NCBI GenBank assembly: GCA_963675655.1
Contig: OY776489.1
Span: 2,170,001-2,234,000 of the forward strand
Source of the DNA: CAXXOK01 sp963675655
GTDB taxonomy: Bacteria > Bacillota > Clostridia > Christensenellales > Aristaeellaceae
DNA: 64,000 nucleotides
Direction: 5' to 3'
The translations under genes were made by a program, and so were the position numbers. Each line of letters opens with the position of its first letter. Position 1 is the first letter of the stretch. Under the pieces are notes generated by a model. That model did not search any database, was not told the DNA's origin, and saw only the letters and a program-made list of their open reading frames with translations. This document shows positions 23,894-32,018 of the stretch, in pieces.

Positions 23894-25132
23894 ATGAATA
23901 GCATTAATGTTGGCGAGAGTTTGCGCAATCTGGCGCTGTCATCCGGTATTGCGGGATTAGTGGATTCACCGCTGAATCTGATAATGATCGCAATCGCCTG
24001 CTTGCTGATTTACCTTGCAATCGTTAAAAAATACGAGCCGCTTTTGTTGTTGCCGATTGCTTTCGGTATGCTGCTGACCAACCTGCCTTTTGCGGGGCTA
24101 ATGGATGGGCCGACATATTCGTATTATGCCGAAGCTACCCATGCCGGAAAAAGCGGTGTGCCGGTAATACTGCAGGACGGATCAACCGTTTATCAATACA
24201 TACAACAAACCGGCGGTTTGCTGTATTACCTCTATCAGGGTGTTAAGCTGGGCATCTACCCGCCGTTGATTTTCCTCGGCGTTGGCGCGATGACCGACTT
24301 CGGCCCCTTGATTGCTAATCCGAAAAGCTTACTGCTTGGCGCTGCTGCGCAGTTAGGTATTTTCGTAACGTTTATCGGCGCGCAGTTGCTGGGCTTCACG
24401 GTTGCGGAAAGCAGCTCGATTGCCATCATCGGCGGCGCTGACGGCCCTACCGCCATTTACCTTACCGGTAAACTGGCGCCCCACATGCTGGGCCCCATTG
24501 CCGTAGCGGCGTATAGCTACATGGCTTTGGTGCCGGTCATCCAGCCGCCGATCATGCGGGCGTTGACCACGAAAAAAGAGCGTGAGATTGTTATGGAACA
24601 GCTCCGCCCGGTAAGCAAGCGCGAGAAGATCATTTTCCCGATTGCTGTTACCATTATCGTAAGCCTGCTCCTGCCTTCGGCAGCACCGTTGATCGGCATG
24701 CTGATGCTGGGTAACCTGTTCCGCGAAAGCGGCGTTGTGGACCGCCTGAATAAGACTGCCCAGAACGAAATGAACAACATCGTCGTTATTTTCCTGGGTG
24801 TTACGGTTGGCGCGACTGCCAATGCGGCAACATTCCTCAACATGAAAACGCTTGGTATTCTGCTGCTGGGCATTATTGCGTTCAGCTGTGGTACCGCAGG
24901 CGGCGTACTGCTGGCAAAGTTGATGAACAAAATCTCCGGCGGCAAGATCAACCCGTTGATCGGCTCCGCAGGGGTTTCCGCCGTACCGATGGCCGCGCGT
25001 GTGAGCCAGGTGGAAGGCCAGAAGGCCAACCCGAGCAACTTCCTACTGATGCATGCCATGGGTCCCAATGTTGCGGGCGTTATTGGTTCCGCAATCGCGG
25101 CTGGCATCCTGTTAAGCATGTTCGGAGGCTGA
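23894..25132 (+). CDS. oadB: Na+-translocating decarboxylase beta subunit
   Basis: OadB/MmdB is the membrane pump: it decarboxylates carboxybiotin and exports Na+. The 412-residue protein has about ten hydrophobic segments and the conserved region SSSIAIIGGADGPTAIYLTGKLAP, whose Asp in GGADGP is essential for Na+ transport in the Klebsiella enzyme. A second re-entrant region reads GLISA-like in the family; here GSAGVSAVPMAARVSQVEGQKANPSNFLLMHAMGPNVAGVIGSA is conserved near the C-terminus. The ATG at 23894 is the only usable start because an in-frame stop lies four codons upstream. The ribosome site AAAGGAG is about 13 nt away, longer than usual. Confidence 0.95.
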   Translation: MNSINVGESLRNLALSSGIAGLVDSPLNLIMIAIACLLIYLAIVKKYEPLLLLPIAFGMLLTNLPFAGLMDGPTYSYYAEATHAGKSGVPVILQDGSTVYQYIQQTGGLLYYLYQGVKLGIYPPLIFLGVGAMTDFGPLIANPKSLLLGAAAQLGIFVTFIGAQLLGFTVAESSSIAIIGGADGPTAIYLTGKLAPHMLGPIAVAAYSYMALVPVIQPPIMRALTTKKEREIVMEQLRPVSKREKIIFPIAVTIIVSLLLPSAAPLIGMLMLGNLFRESGVVDRLNKTAQNEMNNIVVIFLGVTVGATANAATFLNMKTLGILLLGIIAFSCGTAGGVLLAKLMNKISGGKINPLIGSAGVSAVPMAARVSQVEGQKANPSNFLLMHAMGPNVAGVIGSAIAAGILLSMFGG

Positions 25133-25222
25133 TTTCCCTTTCTGTAGCAGTGGGCCTGTAACTGTGCCCGTTGCTGGAAATAAGGAAAAGCCACATCCCG
25201 ACGTTTGAAAGGAGAACCTATT

Positions 25223-26623
25223 ATGGGCAAAGTCGGAATTACCGATACCATTTTACGCGACGCGCACCAAAGCCAGGCCGCGACGCGTATGCGGACATCA
25301 CAAATGATTCCCGCATTTGAAAATCTCAATAAAGTTGGTTACTTTTCCCTGGAATGCTGGGGCGGCGCAACGTTTGACAGCTGCCTGCGCTTTCTGAATG
25401 AAGATCCGTGGGAGCGACTGCGCACGCTGCGCAAGGGCTTACCGGATACTAAACTGCAAATGCTGCTTCGCGGCCAGAACATTCTGGGCTACAAGCACTA
25501 TGCGGACGATGTTGTGGATTTCTTCGTGAAAAAGACGGTGGAAAACGGCATCGATATTATCCGTTGCTTTGATGCGCTTAACGATCTGCGCAACATGGAA
25601 ACGGCCGTAAAAGCGACCAAGAAATACGGCGGAACGGCGGAAGTAGCCATGAGTTATACCGTCAGCCCCGTACATACCGAAGACTATTTTGTCAAATTGG
25701 CCGCGGACATTGCCAAGATGGGTGCGGATATCATCTGCATCAAGGACATGGCAAACCTGCTGCTGCCCTACAATGCGTATAAGCTGGTGAAACGCCTCAA
25801 GGCGGAAACCAACCTGCCGATCGTATTGCACACGCACGATACCACCGGTACCGGCGCGATGACGCTGCTGAAGGCGATCGAGGCCGGTGTAGACGTAGTG
25901 GATACGGCGCTTAGCCCGCTTGGCGGCGGTACTGCACAGCCTACTACTGAATCGATTGTAGCAACGCTGCAGGGCAGTGAGTTTGATACCGGTTTGGATT
26001 TGAAACTGTTGATCGAGCTGGCCGGCTACTTCCGCGGCGTAGCGGCGGAGCTGACCAAAGAAGGCTGGCGTGATCCGGCTCGCGTACTGGCAACCGACGC
26101 CAACACCCTGCTCTATCAGGTACCCGGCGGTATGCTGAGCAACTTGATCGGTCAGCTGAAACAAGCAAACGCGATGGATAAGTATTACGATGTACTGGCC
26201 GAAGTGCCGCGTGTACGTAAGGACTTTGGTTATCCGCCGCTGGTAACGCCTACCAGCCAGATTGTTGGCACGCAGGCCGTTATGAACGTGCTTGGTGGCG
26301 AGCGCTACAAAATGGTTCCCAAGGAATCCAAGGCTTTGTTGCGTGGCGAGTATGGCCGCCTACCTGCCGAGGTGAACGAGGAAGTGCGCAAGAAGTGCAT
26401 TGGCGACGCGACGGTCATTACCCACCGCCCCGCCGACGATATCCCGCCCGAACTGGATAAGTATCGCGAAGAGATCCGTGATTACTACCAGCAGGAAGAA
26501 GATGTTTTGAGCTATGCGCTCTTCCCGCAGGTGGCGCTGAAGTACTTCCAGTACCGTCAGGCAAAGCAGCTTGGCGTAGACAGCACCATGCTGGATAAAG
26601 ACGCAAAGACCATGCCTGTGTAA
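25223..26623 (+). CDS. oadA: oxaloacetate decarboxylase alpha / transcarboxylase 5S-type subunit without biotin domain
   Basis: The 466-residue protein is a TIM-barrel carboxyltransferase that acts on oxaloacetate or pyruvate. Motifs: ITDTILRDAHQSQAATRM at the start, CIKDMANLL with the catalytic Lys, and LHTHDTTGTGAM with the metal-binding His residues. The C-terminal PYC/OadA domain contains TPTSQIVGTQAVMNVL and GEYGRLPAEV. It ends before the biotinyl domain that full OadA proteins (about 590 residues) carry, so it must use the separate carrier encoded upstream. The ATG at 25223 has AAAGGAGA 8 nt upstream. It is the last gene of the operon and is followed by a strong terminator. Confidence 0.93.
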   Translation: MGKVGITDTILRDAHQSQAATRMRTSQMIPAFENLNKVGYFSLECWGGATFDSCLRFLNEDPWERLRTLRKGLPDTKLQMLLRGQNILGYKHYADDVVDFFVKKTVENGIDIIRCFDALNDLRNMETAVKATKKYGGTAEVAMSYTVSPVHTEDYFVKLAADIAKMGADIICIKDMANLLLPYNAYKLVKRLKAETNLPIVLHTHDTTGTGAMTLLKAIEAGVDVVDTALSPLGGGTAQPTTESIVATLQGSEFDTGLDLKLLIELAGYFRGVAAELTKEGWRDPARVLATDANTLLYQVPGGMLSNLIGQLKQANAMDKYYDVLAEVPRVRKDFGYPPLVTPTSQIVGTQAVMNVLGGERYKMVPKESKALLRGEYGRLPAEVNEEVRKKCIGDATVITHRPADDIPPELDKYREEIRDYYQQEEDVLSYALFPQVALKYFQYRQAKQLGVDSTMLDKDAKTMPV

Positions 26624-26672
26624 TCGCTAATCACGTTATAGGTATGAGCTGCGCTTGCAATAGCGGCGCATG

Positions 26673-26706
26673 CACCCCCCGTAAGCTTGCTTACGGGGGT
26701 GTTTTT
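26673..26706 (+). terminator. intrinsic terminator of the decarboxylase operon
   Basis: A long stem with CACCCCC/GGGGGTG and GTAAGC/GCTTAC arms and a TT loop is followed by five T. It is the strongest terminator after a gene in this half of the window. Confidence 0.9.
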
Positions 26707-26721
26707 ATGCAAGCTTTAGCG

Positions 26722-26955
26722 TAATAAATCCACCAGCTGAGCTGGTGAGAATGAATTGCTTTAGCTTTCAGACGTAGGGCGAAGCGAATGACAAGTTGTT
26801 TGCCGTCCAAAACATAAACGCATGGATTATGGCTTGTTTACGAGCAGTAGTGCAATCATTGCAATTGATAGATCGTTCAGTGCGTCTTGAGACGCGGCCA
26901 GTAAATTCGCCTTGAAGGCGCGGTGCATACCACCGGCTTAGCCGGTGGTTATGAT
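26722..26955 (+). mobile_element. hairpin-bounded element resembling IS200/IS605 ends (non-autonomous relic)
   Basis: About 230 bp without a gene is bounded by two hairpins. At the left is CACCAGC-TGA-GCTGGTG (26731-26747). At the right is ACCACCGGC-TTA-GCCGGTGGT (26929-26949). Just before the right end sit GCGTC-TTGA-GACGC (26882-26895) and CGCCT-TGA-AGGCG (26908-26920). Subterminal imperfect palindromes rather than terminal inverted repeats are what TnpA-Y1 transposases of IS200/IS605 recognise, and the stacked hairpins recall the RNA made from the right end of TnpB elements. No tnpA or tnpB remains, so it would be a PATE-like relic. It could instead be an unrelated RNA structure. Confidence 0.45.
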
Positions 26956-27244
26956 TTGTGGGAGAAGAAATGGTTATGCAGGCATTTGAAACAGTCTCGG
27001 TGAAGCGTTAATAAATTGGATGATGAAGATAAACAGGCGTGTATTTTCTGCTCTCATATTAAAATAAGAGTTGCATACTTTGTAAGCTTGGTTCTACTCG
27101 GAAGATGCACCCGGGAATGTGATGAGAATTGCGTTTGGAAATGGAATGATTGCAACCGAAGCTGAGAAGGGTTATGGCATTATACGAATTGATACCGGAC
27201 GATGTTTTTCTATTCTCATAAGCCGCTGAAATATCATCGTCTGC
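26956..27244 (+). other. intergenic stretch with no recognised feature
   Basis: The DNA between the hairpin element and the next promoter has AT-richer composition than its surroundings and no convincing reading frame with a ribosome site. I see no repeat or RNA in it. Confidence 0.5.
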
Positions 27245-27273
27245 TTTACGGATGCTATGGGTCATTGTATAAT
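27245..27273 (+). promoter_or_regulatory. predicted promoter of iron-containing alcohol dehydrogenase
   Basis: TTTACG, 17 nt and a perfect TATAAT (27268-27273) lie 34 nt before the ATG at 27308. Confidence 0.65.
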
Positions 27274-27307
27274 CAACCTAGTGATTGTTAAGAAGGAGAG
27301 ATTGTAT

Positions 27308-28477
27308 ATGATTGATTTTATCTTTCAAAACCCGGCGAAAATCATCTTTGGCAGGGATGCGCTTTCGCATTTGGGAGAGGAAGCACTGCAATACAGCCGT
27401 AAGGCGTTGTTGGTATATGGCGGCGGCAGCGTGAAACGCATTGGTCTTTATGATCAGGTGTTAAAAATATTGGCCGACCATCAAATACAAGTATGGGAAC
27501 TATCCGGCATTGTACCGAATCCGCGGCTATCTCGTGTGCGGGAAGGTATTGAACTATGCCGCCGGGAAAACATAGGGCTGGTGCTGGCACTAGGCGGAGG
27601 CAGTGTAATCGACACCGCCAAGGGTATTGCCAACGGCGTGCCGTACGAAGGTGACGTATGGGACTTCTATGCTGGCAAAGCGTCGCCCAAGGCTGTGCTG
27701 CCGTTAGGCACCATTCTCACCCTTCCGGCGGCAGGCAGTGAAATGAGCTATTCCTCCGTCATTACCAATGAGAATGGAATGCTCAAACGCGGCTATAATT
27801 CAGTTACCAATGTGCCGAAGTTTTCCATTCTTAACCCGGAGTGGTCGTTTACGCTGCCGGAGTATCAAACGGCGTGCGGTTGTGTGGATATTATCGCGCA
27901 TATGATGGAGCGCTATTTTACCCGTGTGGAAAACGTGGAATTGACCGACCGCCTGATTACCGCCGGGATCAAAACGGTGCTGCACAATGCGCCAATTGTG
28001 ATGAAACACCCGCAGGATTATGACGCGCGTGCGGAGATTATGTGGACGGGAGCGCTGGCGCATAATACGCTTCTGCACACCGGGCGCATCGGCGACTGGG
28101 GCAGCCATAAGCTGGAGCACGAGCTAAGCGCTGAGTTTGATATTGCGCATGGCGCGGGACTAGCAATTGTATTTCCAGCATGGATGAAATATGCAACAGC
28201 GCAATATCCCAAGAAGATTGCGCAGTTTGCCCGCGATGTGTTTGACGTTCCTGCGGATTTTGGCGATGAGATGGCCATTGCGTTGGAAGGGATTGCCCGG
28301 TTGGAGGGCTTTTACCGCTCCCTTGGAATGCCGACGCGGCTTGCTGAAGCGAACATTCAGCATTTGGATGCGGAAAAGCTAGCGATGCGTGCCCTGCCTG
28401 TGGAAACCGCAAGCGTAGGGGCTTATATCCCCTTATATCGTAAAGATTTTATCGCGATTTACGATCTTGCGAAATGA
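27308..28477 (+). CDS. iron-containing alcohol dehydrogenase (butanol dehydrogenase / YqhD-like)
   Basis: This 389-residue cytoplasmic protein belongs to family III alcohol dehydrogenases of the BdhA/YqhD branch, which reduce aldehydes with NAD(P)H. The start MIDFIFQNPAKIIFGRDAL is typical. LALGGGSVIDTAKGIANG binds the dinucleotide. Metal ligands lie in CVDIIAHMMERYFT and GSHKLEHELSAEFDIAHGAGLAIVFPAWM. The substrate (butyraldehyde, glyoxal or other) cannot be told. AAGGAGAG lies 9 nt before the ATG at 27308; the longer open frame upstream has no ribosome site. It stands alone with its own promoter. Confidence 0.93.
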   Translation: MIDFIFQNPAKIIFGRDALSHLGEEALQYSRKALLVYGGGSVKRIGLYDQVLKILADHQIQVWELSGIVPNPRLSRVREGIELCRRENIGLVLALGGGSVIDTAKGIANGVPYEGDVWDFYAGKASPKAVLPLGTILTLPAAGSEMSYSSVITNENGMLKRGYNSVTNVPKFSILNPEWSFTLPEYQTACGCVDIIAHMMERYFTRVENVELTDRLITAGIKTVLHNAPIVMKHPQDYDARAEIMWTGALAHNTLLHTGRIGDWGSHKLEHELSAEFDIAHGAGLAIVFPAWMKYATAQYPKKIAQFARDVFDVPADFGDEMAIALEGIARLEGFYRSLGMPTRLAEANIQHLDAEKLAMRALPVETASVGAYIPLYRKDFIAIYDLAK

Positions 28478-28624
28478 CCGGCAATAAAAGCGGATTGTTT
28501 AGGCGCTGTTGCATTGCCTTTTAGCAGAACGGATTGGCAGATGGTGTTGCGTTATTGTATTCTTTATATGATGCGCAAACAACAGGGCTTGAGAATCGTC
28601 TAATAATAGCATAACACGCAAGTA

Positions 28625-28652
28625 AAAACGCCCGCTATACAGCGGGCGTTTT
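28625..28652. terminator. bidirectional terminator between converging genes
   Basis: AAAACGCCCGCT (28625-28636) pairs perfectly with AGCGGGCGTTTT (28641-28652). A-runs and T-runs on both sides allow it to serve both the alcohol dehydrogenase and the converging DUF4230 gene. Confidence 0.9.
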
Positions 28653-28665
28653 ATGCGCAATGTCT

Positions 28666-29466
28666 TTATTTGCTATCCGGTGTAGGGGGTGTGTCTGTGA
28701 TTACTTCCGTGCCGGATAGGGTATCGGCCTGGGTAAGCGTTTCGTCCATGATGACGTTTACAGCGCTGGTAATGGTGCTCTCATTAGCAGTCAACACATT
28801 CTGGAACAGGGTTTGAATATTGCCGACGGTGGATTCCCATGCAGCATCCAAATACTCCTGCTTACTAGCGCACTCATCATAGAGGTTTTGCTCGATTTCG
28901 TTTTTAATCTCTGCATAGCGCTCCGGGGTCAGCGGATACAGCCAATCGACCTTTTCCATGTTATCTTCGTCCACGGTCAGCTTAGCATAGCTGGCAACCG
29001 GCTTGGGTAAACGGACAACGATATCGCCGGTTGTGGTGTCCACACTTACCTGCGCCAGATTCATATCAACCGTGAAGTGAATCGTAAACGAATAGGGGAT
29101 GGAGACCTTTTGCACGGTGCCAAGCAACCATGCTTCCTGCGATACGGTCTCCTGCCCGGTCAGTGTTGTTTGGTAGACAACAAGCTCATTTTGCGCCTTT
29201 AGCTCCTCACTGAAGCGTTCGCTGACCCAAGTGGTATTTCCGCTGCCAAACAAACGTTGGTAGATTGCGGGGCCGTAGCGCAGCGCGCCATACCCCAGCA
29301 ATATGCAAAGGAGCAGCAAAAGCAGCGTGCGTAAAAATCGCAATGGGTGGAAACCGCGTCTGGGCCTGTGCGGCACGTGATGATGCGGATAATATTGGTC
29401 TTCCGGTGGCGGCATATCGGGGCGTACGGGCCTTTCCCGATCCGGGCGATCAGCTGGTCGGTTCAT
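28666..29466 (-). CDS. DUF4230 membrane-anchored protein
   Basis: The 266-residue protein starts with about 40 residues rich in Pro, Arg, His and Asp, followed by a membrane helix (about 43-63, FLRTLLLLLLCILLGYGALRYG). The outside domain, roughly 78-230, matches DUF4230: LVVYQTTLTGQE, WLLGTVQKVSIPYSFTIHFTVDMNLAQVSVDTTTGDIVVRLPKP. The tail is Thr/Pro-rich. The function of DUF4230 proteins is unknown. The charged N-terminus is probably cytoplasmic. It is encoded 49 bp after a 65-residue membrane protein whose N-terminus has the same His/Pro/Arg-rich make-up, which suggests that they work together. Confidence 0.85.
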   Translation of the reverse strand: MNRPADRPDRERPVRPDMPPPEDQYYPHHHVPHRPRRGFHPLRFLRTLLLLLLCILLGYGALRYGPAIYQRLFGSGNTTWVSERFSEELKAQNELVVYQTTLTGQETVSQEAWLLGTVQKVSIPYSFTIHFTVDMNLAQVSVDTTTGDIVVRLPKPVASYAKLTVDEDNMEKVDWLYPLTPERYAEIKNEIEQNLYDECASKQEYLDAAWESTVGNIQTLFQNVLTANESTITSAVNVIMDETLTQADTLSGTEVITDTPPTPDSK

Positions 29467-29515
29467 TTATAAAACACTTCCTTTCCCGGGAAATGGTATG
29501 GTTTGGGTTAGGCGG

Positions 29516-29713
29516 TTATAGCCACTGGGCAATCTCAACAAAAAGAAGCACCAATAGCCGAACCAGAAAATATAACGTTGTTGCCGCGCCAACCAGCATG
29601 AAATACATCCGTATAAATCGTCTGAATTTGCCGGGGCGTCGCGGCCTGCGATGATCCGGCCCATGCTGTGGATAGGACTCTCCCGGCTCATGAACCGGCG
29701 GGTGCATCGGCAT
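29516..29713 (-). CDS. small membrane protein, partner of the DUF4230 gene
   Basis: This 65-residue protein has about 28 residues rich in His, Pro, Arg and Gly (MPMHPPVHEPGESYPQHG), then a basic stretch (RRPRRPGKFRRFIR) and one hydrophobic helix (MYFMLVGAATTLYFLVRLLVLLFVEI). I recognise no family. AAGGAGG lies 7 nt before this ATG; another ATG that overlaps the ribosome site opens a different frame and is less likely. The composition of its soluble part mirrors that of the DUF4230 protein encoded next, and the two genes are probably one transcript. Confidence 0.7.
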   Translation of the reverse strand: MPMHPPVHEPGESYPQHGPDHRRPRRPGKFRRFIRMYFMLVGAATTLYFLVRLLVLLFVEIAQWL

Positions 29714-29800
29714 GTCATTTCCTCCTTAGGCAGAAAATGGATCGTAGGGTGCAAGGAACAGGTTCAGTATACGCGATTTCAAATAAAAAATCCAGTTTCT

Positions 29801-29814
29801 GTTACATTGGTAAC
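29801..29814. promoter_or_regulatory. inverted repeat in the divergent DUF4230/BTAD control region
   Basis: GTTAC-ATTG-GTAAC lies between the divergent start sites, about 40 bp upstream of the -35 of the BTAD gene. It could be an operator for either gene. Its five-base arms are short enough to arise by chance. Confidence 0.35.
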
Positions 29815-29843
29815 GTATAAGTACGCAGAGTTGCCGGTTATGC

Positions 29844-29872
29844 TTGAACTTTTACAGCGGAGTTGCTATACT
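29844..29872 (+). promoter_or_regulatory. predicted promoter of BTAD regulator
   Basis: TTGAAC, 17 nt and TATACT (29867-29872) lie 64 nt before the ATG. Confidence 0.65.
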
Positions 29873-29936
29873 TGGCATAATGGTATATTGGTATATTGAT
29901 TAAGCCTTCCGGCGACCTTGGTAAGGAGATACTTTT

Positions 29937-31229
29937 ATGTCCGATCAAATCCGGATCCGCATGTTTGGCGGATTTAGCCTTTCTGTAAATGACGAGAGCA
30001 TGGATGCAGTGGTAGCAAAATCCAAAAAGGGAACAGCGCTTTTACAGTACCTGATTTTGAAACAGGGTGCTGTGGTACGTAACTATCGCCTGATCGAAAC
30101 GCTGTGGCCTAACGAGGAGAGTACCAACCCGGAGAACGCGCTTAAAACGCTGATTAGCCGTTTCCGCGTGATTCTAAACACGTGCCACCCCGATTTGGGC
30201 AGGTGTATCGCAGCCAGCCGCGGAGGCTATCAGTTTAAGCTGCTGGATGGAATGACAGTTGATCTATTCGAGTTTGAAGAGCTTGCCAAGCAGTTGGAAA
30301 GCAGCCAAACGCTGGATGAGATAACCGAAAGGCGCTACCAACAGCTGCTTTCCCTGTATACGGGCGATTTGCTTGCAGGGAACGATCAGGATGATTGGGC
30401 TATCGGCCGCAGTATGGTGCTGCATAACCAGTATATTAAGCTGATTTACGCGTATTTGGTGCAGCTGAAAAAAGCGGAGCGTTATGAGGAAATTATCCAA
30501 ACCTGCCGTTTCGCTTTGGAATCGGATCCCTTTGACGAATGCCTGCACCTGGAGCTGATGCAGGCATTGGTGAAAACCAGCCGCAGCAACGAAGCCCTGA
30601 TGCAGTATAAACACGTAACCAGTATGCACTTTCGCTATCTGGGTGTAAAACCGCCGGAAGGAATACAGGATTTTTATAAAAAGATTATCCAAACAACGGA
30701 TACGCTGGATATGAACATCGACGCGATCCGGGACGAACTGAATGAAACCGGTAATTCGCATGGTGCGCTGGAATGTGAATACGCGGTGTTCCGCGAAATT
30801 TATAACATGCAAATGCGCAACCTGGAGCGTCTTGGCTCCAGCATGTATATCGCTATGATTATGATTACGGGGATGGACGGGGAACCGCTTGCGCCGCTTA
30901 GGCTGGATGAGATTATGCGTGGCTTGAGCGAGGTGCTCAAGAACAACCTGCGTAAAGGCGATACCATTACGCATTTCAGCCCGTCCCAATATGCGCTGTT
31001 GCTGCCGGCGGTAAATATGGACAGCGGTTATATGGTGATGGAGCGTGTGAAACGCTGTTTTTACCAAAAATATCCCAACTCCAATGTAATGTTTAGCTAT
31101 CGCATCGGACCGCTCAGCGCGAACATGAGCGGAATGAGCAAGCAGATGGAAAAACAGCAAGCCAGGGCGGCAGCGCGTTTTTCCGCGATGGAAAGCAGAA
31201 TTGCAAAATTAGTGGAAGAAAATAATTAG
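29937..31229 (+). CDS. SARP-like regulator: winged helix + BTAD + degenerate GGDEF-like domain
   Basis: The 430-residue protein begins with an OmpR-type winged-helix domain (about 4-105: IRIRMFGGFSLSVNDES, ALKTLISRFRVIL, GGYQFKL), followed by a bacterial transcriptional activation domain of TPR-like helices (about 108-260; YQQLLSLYTGDLLAGNDQDDW, SDPFDECLHLELMQALVKTSRSNEALMQYKH). Residues about 275-410 look like a GGDEF fold: LGSSMYIAMIMITG, then DEIMRGLSEVLKNNLRKGDTITHFSPSQYALLLP. SPSQY occupies the place of GGDEF, so no cyclase activity is expected. It probably binds DNA and senses or pairs through the C-terminus. AAGGAGA precedes the ATG. Its targets are unknown; the divergent DUF4230 pair is one candidate. 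Confidence 0.85.
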   Translation: MSDQIRIRMFGGFSLSVNDESMDAVVAKSKKGTALLQYLILKQGAVVRNYRLIETLWPNEESTNPENALKTLISRFRVILNTCHPDLGRCIAASRGGYQFKLLDGMTVDLFEFEELAKQLESSQTLDEITERRYQQLLSLYTGDLLAGNDQDDWAIGRSMVLHNQYIKLIYAYLVQLKKAERYEEIIQTCRFALESDPFDECLHLELMQALVKTSRSNEALMQYKHVTSMHFRYLGVKPPEGIQDFYKKIIQTTDTLDMNIDAIRDELNETGNSHGALECEYAVFREIYNMQMRNLERLGSSMYIAMIMITGMDGEPLAPLRLDEIMRGLSEVLKNNLRKGDTITHFSPSQYALLLPAVNMDSGYMVMERVKRCFYQKYPNSNVMFSYRIGPLSANMSGMSKQMEKQQARAAARFSAMESRIAKLVEENN

Positions 31230-31306
31230 TTTTTTTGCAGATATGTTTCACGTATAAAAAACGTGGGTAACATAGTATTGGTTCCAAACGAAAGGAGGAA
31301 ATCACA

Positions 31307-31615
31307 ATGGCAGTGATTAAACTTACAAAGGCTAATTTTGAACAAGAAGCGCTTAAAAGCACAAAACCCGTATTGATCGATTTTTATGCGGACTGGTGTG
31401 GCCCCTGCAAGATGGTGAGCCCGTTAGTTGACGAGCTGGCAGAGGAAAGCGACGCTTATAAAGTCGGTAAAGTAAATGTGGACGAGTCTCCCGAGCTTGC
31501 CGCTAAATATGGCGTAATGAGCATTCCGACTTTGATCGTTCTGAAAGAAGGCAAAGTAGCCCAGCAGGCGATTGGCGCCCGTGGGAAGGATGCTATCCGC
31601 CGAATGATCGGCTGA
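31307..31615 (+). CDS. trxA: thioredoxin
   Basis: The 102-residue protein is a classical thioredoxin, a cytoplasmic dithiol reductant. The active site DFYADWCGPCKMVSPLVDELA has the WCGPC motif at about residues 29-33. The cis-proline loop MSIPTLIVLKEG is present, and AIGARGKDAIRRMIG closes the fold. AAAGGAGG lies 9 nt before the ATG. No thioredoxin reductase gene adjoins it. A terminator follows. Confidence 0.98.
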   Translation: MAVIKLTKANFEQEALKSTKPVLIDFYADWCGPCKMVSPLVDELAEESDAYKVGKVNVDESPELAAKYGVMSIPTLIVLKEGKVAQQAIGARGKDAIRRMIG

Positions 31616-31675
31616 TCGGTTTTCCGGGCGTTTCTAAGCAGCAGAGACGAACCGGATTCCTCCTCAAATACAGCA

Positions 31676-31705
31676 AGCCCGACTGTTTAACAGTCGGGCT
31701 TTTTG
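31676..31705 (+). terminator. intrinsic terminator after trxA
   Basis: AGCCCGACTGTT pairs with AACAGTCGGGCT around a minimal loop (31676-31700), followed by five T. Confidence 0.9.
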
Positions 31706-31934
31706 TGCAGCAAAATGGGGGGTTCGCTTGGTAAAGCTGGAAACGGGTGAAATATGGAGGTATAGCAGTGCCGTTGGCAGTGCGGCGTAGTTTAAGTCGA
31801 TCTATTCTTATATATGTTACCGGATAAAAGCAGCATGAAGATAGGATATGCGTATGTTTGCTAAGCTTCCGTATTATGATCGATGAAAATGTTATTTGGA
31901 GAATTTATTATCAGGTTTCAGTTTACACCGATAC
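31706..31934. other. intergenic stretch between trxA and tldE
   Basis: No gene of credible length lies here. A GGAGG at 31756 precedes a GTG that opens a 19-codon frame (31768-31827). It is too short to call and has no known relative that I recognise. Confidence 0.4.
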
Positions 31935-31971
31935 GTTAAGCGCCCGGCTGTTTTACAGCTGGGCGCTTAAC
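31935..31971 (-). terminator. hairpin after tldE
   Basis: GTTAAGCGCCC (31935-31945) pairs with GGGCGCTTAAC (31961-31971), with a further CTG/CAG pairing inside. It lies just past the end of the minus-strand tldE. No T-run follows on that strand, so it may be a weak or factor-aided terminator. Confidence 0.55.
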
Positions 31972-32018
31972 GAAGAAATATTATCACATGTACTAACATG
32001 CATAAACAGAAGTTGAGC

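Noticed and set aside
27059..27265. A 68-codon minus-strand frame upstream of the alcohol dehydrogenase
   Set aside because: It has no ribosome site, no recognisable domain, and overlaps the dehydrogenase promoter.
31768..31827. A 19-codon GTG-started frame with a good GGAGG site after trxA
   Set aside because: It lies beyond a terminator without a clear promoter and is too short to judge; no similarity is recognised.
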